Source: Neorhizobium huautlense (GTDB lineage Bacteria; Pseudomonadota; Alphaproteobacteria; Rhizobiales; Rhizobiaceae). From it: a DNA stretch of 64,000 nucleotides. This document shows positions 63,002 to 64,000 of the stretch, one piece after another. Position 1 is the stretch's first letter, and the number at the start of each line of letters is the position of its first letter. The translations under genes and the position numbers were made by a program. The stretch is from assembly GCF_002968575.1 (NCBI RefSeq), contig NZ_PVBM01000007.1:124001-188000 (forward strand), written 5' to 3'. The notes beneath the pieces are model-generated. The model saw only the letters and a program-made list of their open reading frames with translations, was not told the DNA's origin and ran no database searches.

Positions 63002-63031
63002 CTTGGGCTCCCGACGCGCCAAATTGTTCCC

Positions 63032-63328
63032 ATGCTGACAGCTTCTCAACTGCGTGCTGCACGCGCCATGACGGGGATAACGGTGGAGGAACTTGCCGCC
63101 GCTTCCGGTCTCTCAAAATCCGTGATCGAGGAAGCAGAGGCGGCCCAGGTCTTCGCGGGCTCCGATGTCACCGAGCGCCTGCGCACCATCTTCGAATCAA
63201 GAGGCATTCTCTTTCTCGGTGCCGGTGAAGGCGACGATGCCGGCGCCGGTCCCGGCGTCAGGCTGCGCCAGAAGTCCCACGACGAAGGCATCCGGCCGCA
63301 GAACCTGAACGCGGCAAACGACGACTGA
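63032..63328 (+). CDS. Small helix-turn-helix (XRE-like) protein
   Basis: This is a 98-residue protein with an XRE-type helix-turn-helix at about residues 4-50 (LRAARAMTGITVEELAAASG) and a second short region GILFLGAGEG that is common in small rhizobial HTH proteins. The C-terminal 30 residues are polar and probably disordered. It starts 30 bp after the ligase-like gene in the same direction and could regulate the cluster, but there is no direct evidence. The ribosome site is weak. Confidence 0.72.
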   Translation: MLTASQLRAARAMTGITVEELAAASGLSKSVIEEAEAAQVFAGSDVTERLRTIFESRGILFLGAGEGDDAGAGPGVRLRQKSHDEGIRPQNLNAANDD

Positions 63329-63535
63329 AGCCGCCCTACAACGACGATACGTCGGTGGGGCAATTGCGGTCCCGGCATCTCACCTTTCCCCGGTAAAAAA
63401 CGAGCCGCAACGCGAAGCTAATATCGCATAAATTGCCGTTTCGACCGGTTACAATTTTTAACGATAAAAGCGCAAAATTCCCAGGAACAAAAATTCACCA
63501 TGTGAGTTGACGTTCTAATAATTAAGGGGAAGCTG

Positions 63536-63724
63536 ATGACAACGTATCTCAAAACGGATGAGATCGAGGACCGGGGCCTCAAGAAAGTCTGGAGCGTCGC
63601 GGAATTCGCCAAGCGCTACCGACTGGACCGAGAAGAGGAAGCCCGCCTTTTGAAACTACTTGGGCCTTTCGCCTCTCAGCAAGAACTGCTGATGAATGCA
63701 AGCCGAGCGCCGCGCTTCAGATAG
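63536..63724 (+). CDS. Small conserved-looking protein, unknown function
   Basis: This is a 62-residue charged helical protein with a good ribosome site (GGGGAAG, four bases before ATG 63536). The segment WSVAEFAKRYRLDREEEARLLKLLGPFAS looks like a short helix-turn-helix or adaptor fold. I do not recognise a family. The strong ribosome site and coding-like composition argue that it is a real gene. It follows a 207-bp gap in which nothing else was recognised. Confidence 0.6.
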   Translation: MTTYLKTDEIEDRGLKKVWSVAEFAKRYRLDREEEARLLKLLGPFASQQELLMNASRAPRFR

Positions 63725-63897
63725 GCTTTCCGACTGTTCTTCCCATCACTTGAACCGGCTCGGCTCGACGCCTGAAACCCGAGCAGATGTAGTTAGATCT
63801 TTCGCCCCATACTTTTCCATCCAGCGGAACCTTTACCCTCCTCCCGTCGTTCGCCAAGCGTGACCAGTTCGCGCCGTAGTGCGCAAGGAGGAACAAG

Positions 63898-64000
63898 ATG
63901 ATGAAAATGTTGTCGAGTACGGGGCTGATTGCAGCCCTTTCGTTTGGCGCCCTTGGCGCCCTTCCTACATCCGTTTCCGCGCAGGATCTCGAGCTTCGTC
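63898..64000 (+). CDS. Start of a secreted protein (partial)
   Basis: Only the first 34 codons are in the window. A clear signal peptide (basic start, hydrophobic core LIAALSFGALGA, cleavage near SVSA-QD) follows a near-perfect ribosome site, AAGGAGGAACAAG. The product is exported; the family cannot be told. Two ATG codons in tandem (63898 and 63901) are possible starts. Confidence 0.75.
   Translation, partial: MMKMLSSTGLIAALSFGALGALPTSVSAQDLELR

Noticed and set aside
1-64000. tRNA, rRNA, CRISPR arrays, intact insertion sequences and prophage genes
   Set aside because: None was recognised on either strand; no repeat-spacer pattern, complete transposase or phage structural gene was seen.

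Overview
The window looks like chromosomal DNA of a Rhizobiaceae member (Agrobacterium/Rhizobium/Neorhizobium type). The evidence is GC-rich coding sequence, the divergent dctA/dctBD locus with its sigma-54 promoter, the rhizobial rkpA-rkpG-rkpH lipid locus, the hupB-lon-clpX-clpP block, and a six-gene polysaccharide cluster in the same gene order as the Agrobacterium unipolar polysaccharide (upp) locus. No rRNA, tRNA, CRISPR array or intact insertion sequence was seen. The genus cannot be fixed from sequence reading alone.

Layout. Positions 1-5.1 kb look accessory: the end of a short-chain dehydrogenase gene, a GntR regulator, a MobC-like/relaxase pair, a gene-free AT-rich stretch that could hold oriT, and a PPP-type phosphatase. 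From 5.3 to 10.1 kb is the C4-dicarboxylate system: DctA permease, DctB sensor and DctD activator, with a consensus sigma-54 promoter and two DctD-type palindromes between dctA and dctB. From 10.1 to 21.3 kb is the rkp locus on the minus strand: an outer-membrane polysaccharide export lipoprotein, the 2484-residue fatty-acid-synthase/PKS-like RkpA, the PLP enzyme RkpG and the reductase RkpH. From 21.7 to 30.6 kb are a single-span membrane protein, an SbcD/SbcC-like (YhaO/YhaN-like) pair, an aldo/keto reductase and a secreted phytase-like esterase. From 30.7 to 36.2 kb is the protein quality-control block, hupB, lon, clpX and clpP, mostly separated by clear terminators.

From 36.5 to 54.6 kb are metabolic and housekeeping genes: a membrane diguanylate cyclase, gamma-glutamyltransferase, a cytochrome P450, an SDR/MarR pair around a palindrome, O-acetylhomoserine sulfhydrylase with a cupin, rplM-rpsI, an Lrp regulator with phenylalanine hydroxylase, an agmatinase-family enzyme, argC with a small kinase, DoxX, a TetR-cupin operon with a perfect operator-like palindrome, heme A synthase (ctaA) and a DUF2842 protein. 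From 54.7 to 63.0 kb is the upp-type cluster: acetyltransferase-like protein, Wzz/Wzc-like protein with a broken Walker A motif, Wza-like exporter, GT4 glycosyltransferase, initiating sugar-phosphate transferase and O-antigen-ligase-like polymerase. Small genes and the start of a secreted protein close the window.

How the genes may work together: two surface-polymer systems lie about 35 kb apart. The rkp genes probably make a dedicated lipid. RkpA is a reducing synthase with no thioesterase, RkpG is an alpha-oxoamine-synthase-type enzyme that could release the chain by joining it to an amino acid, and RkpH resembles 3-ketodihydrosphingosine reductase. Together they suggest a polyketide-derived sphingoid-like amino alcohol. 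This is the most interesting hypothesis in the window. The upp cluster probably makes the polar adhesin, and the nearby diguanylate cyclase could be relevant because attachment in agrobacteria is controlled by cyclic-di-GMP.
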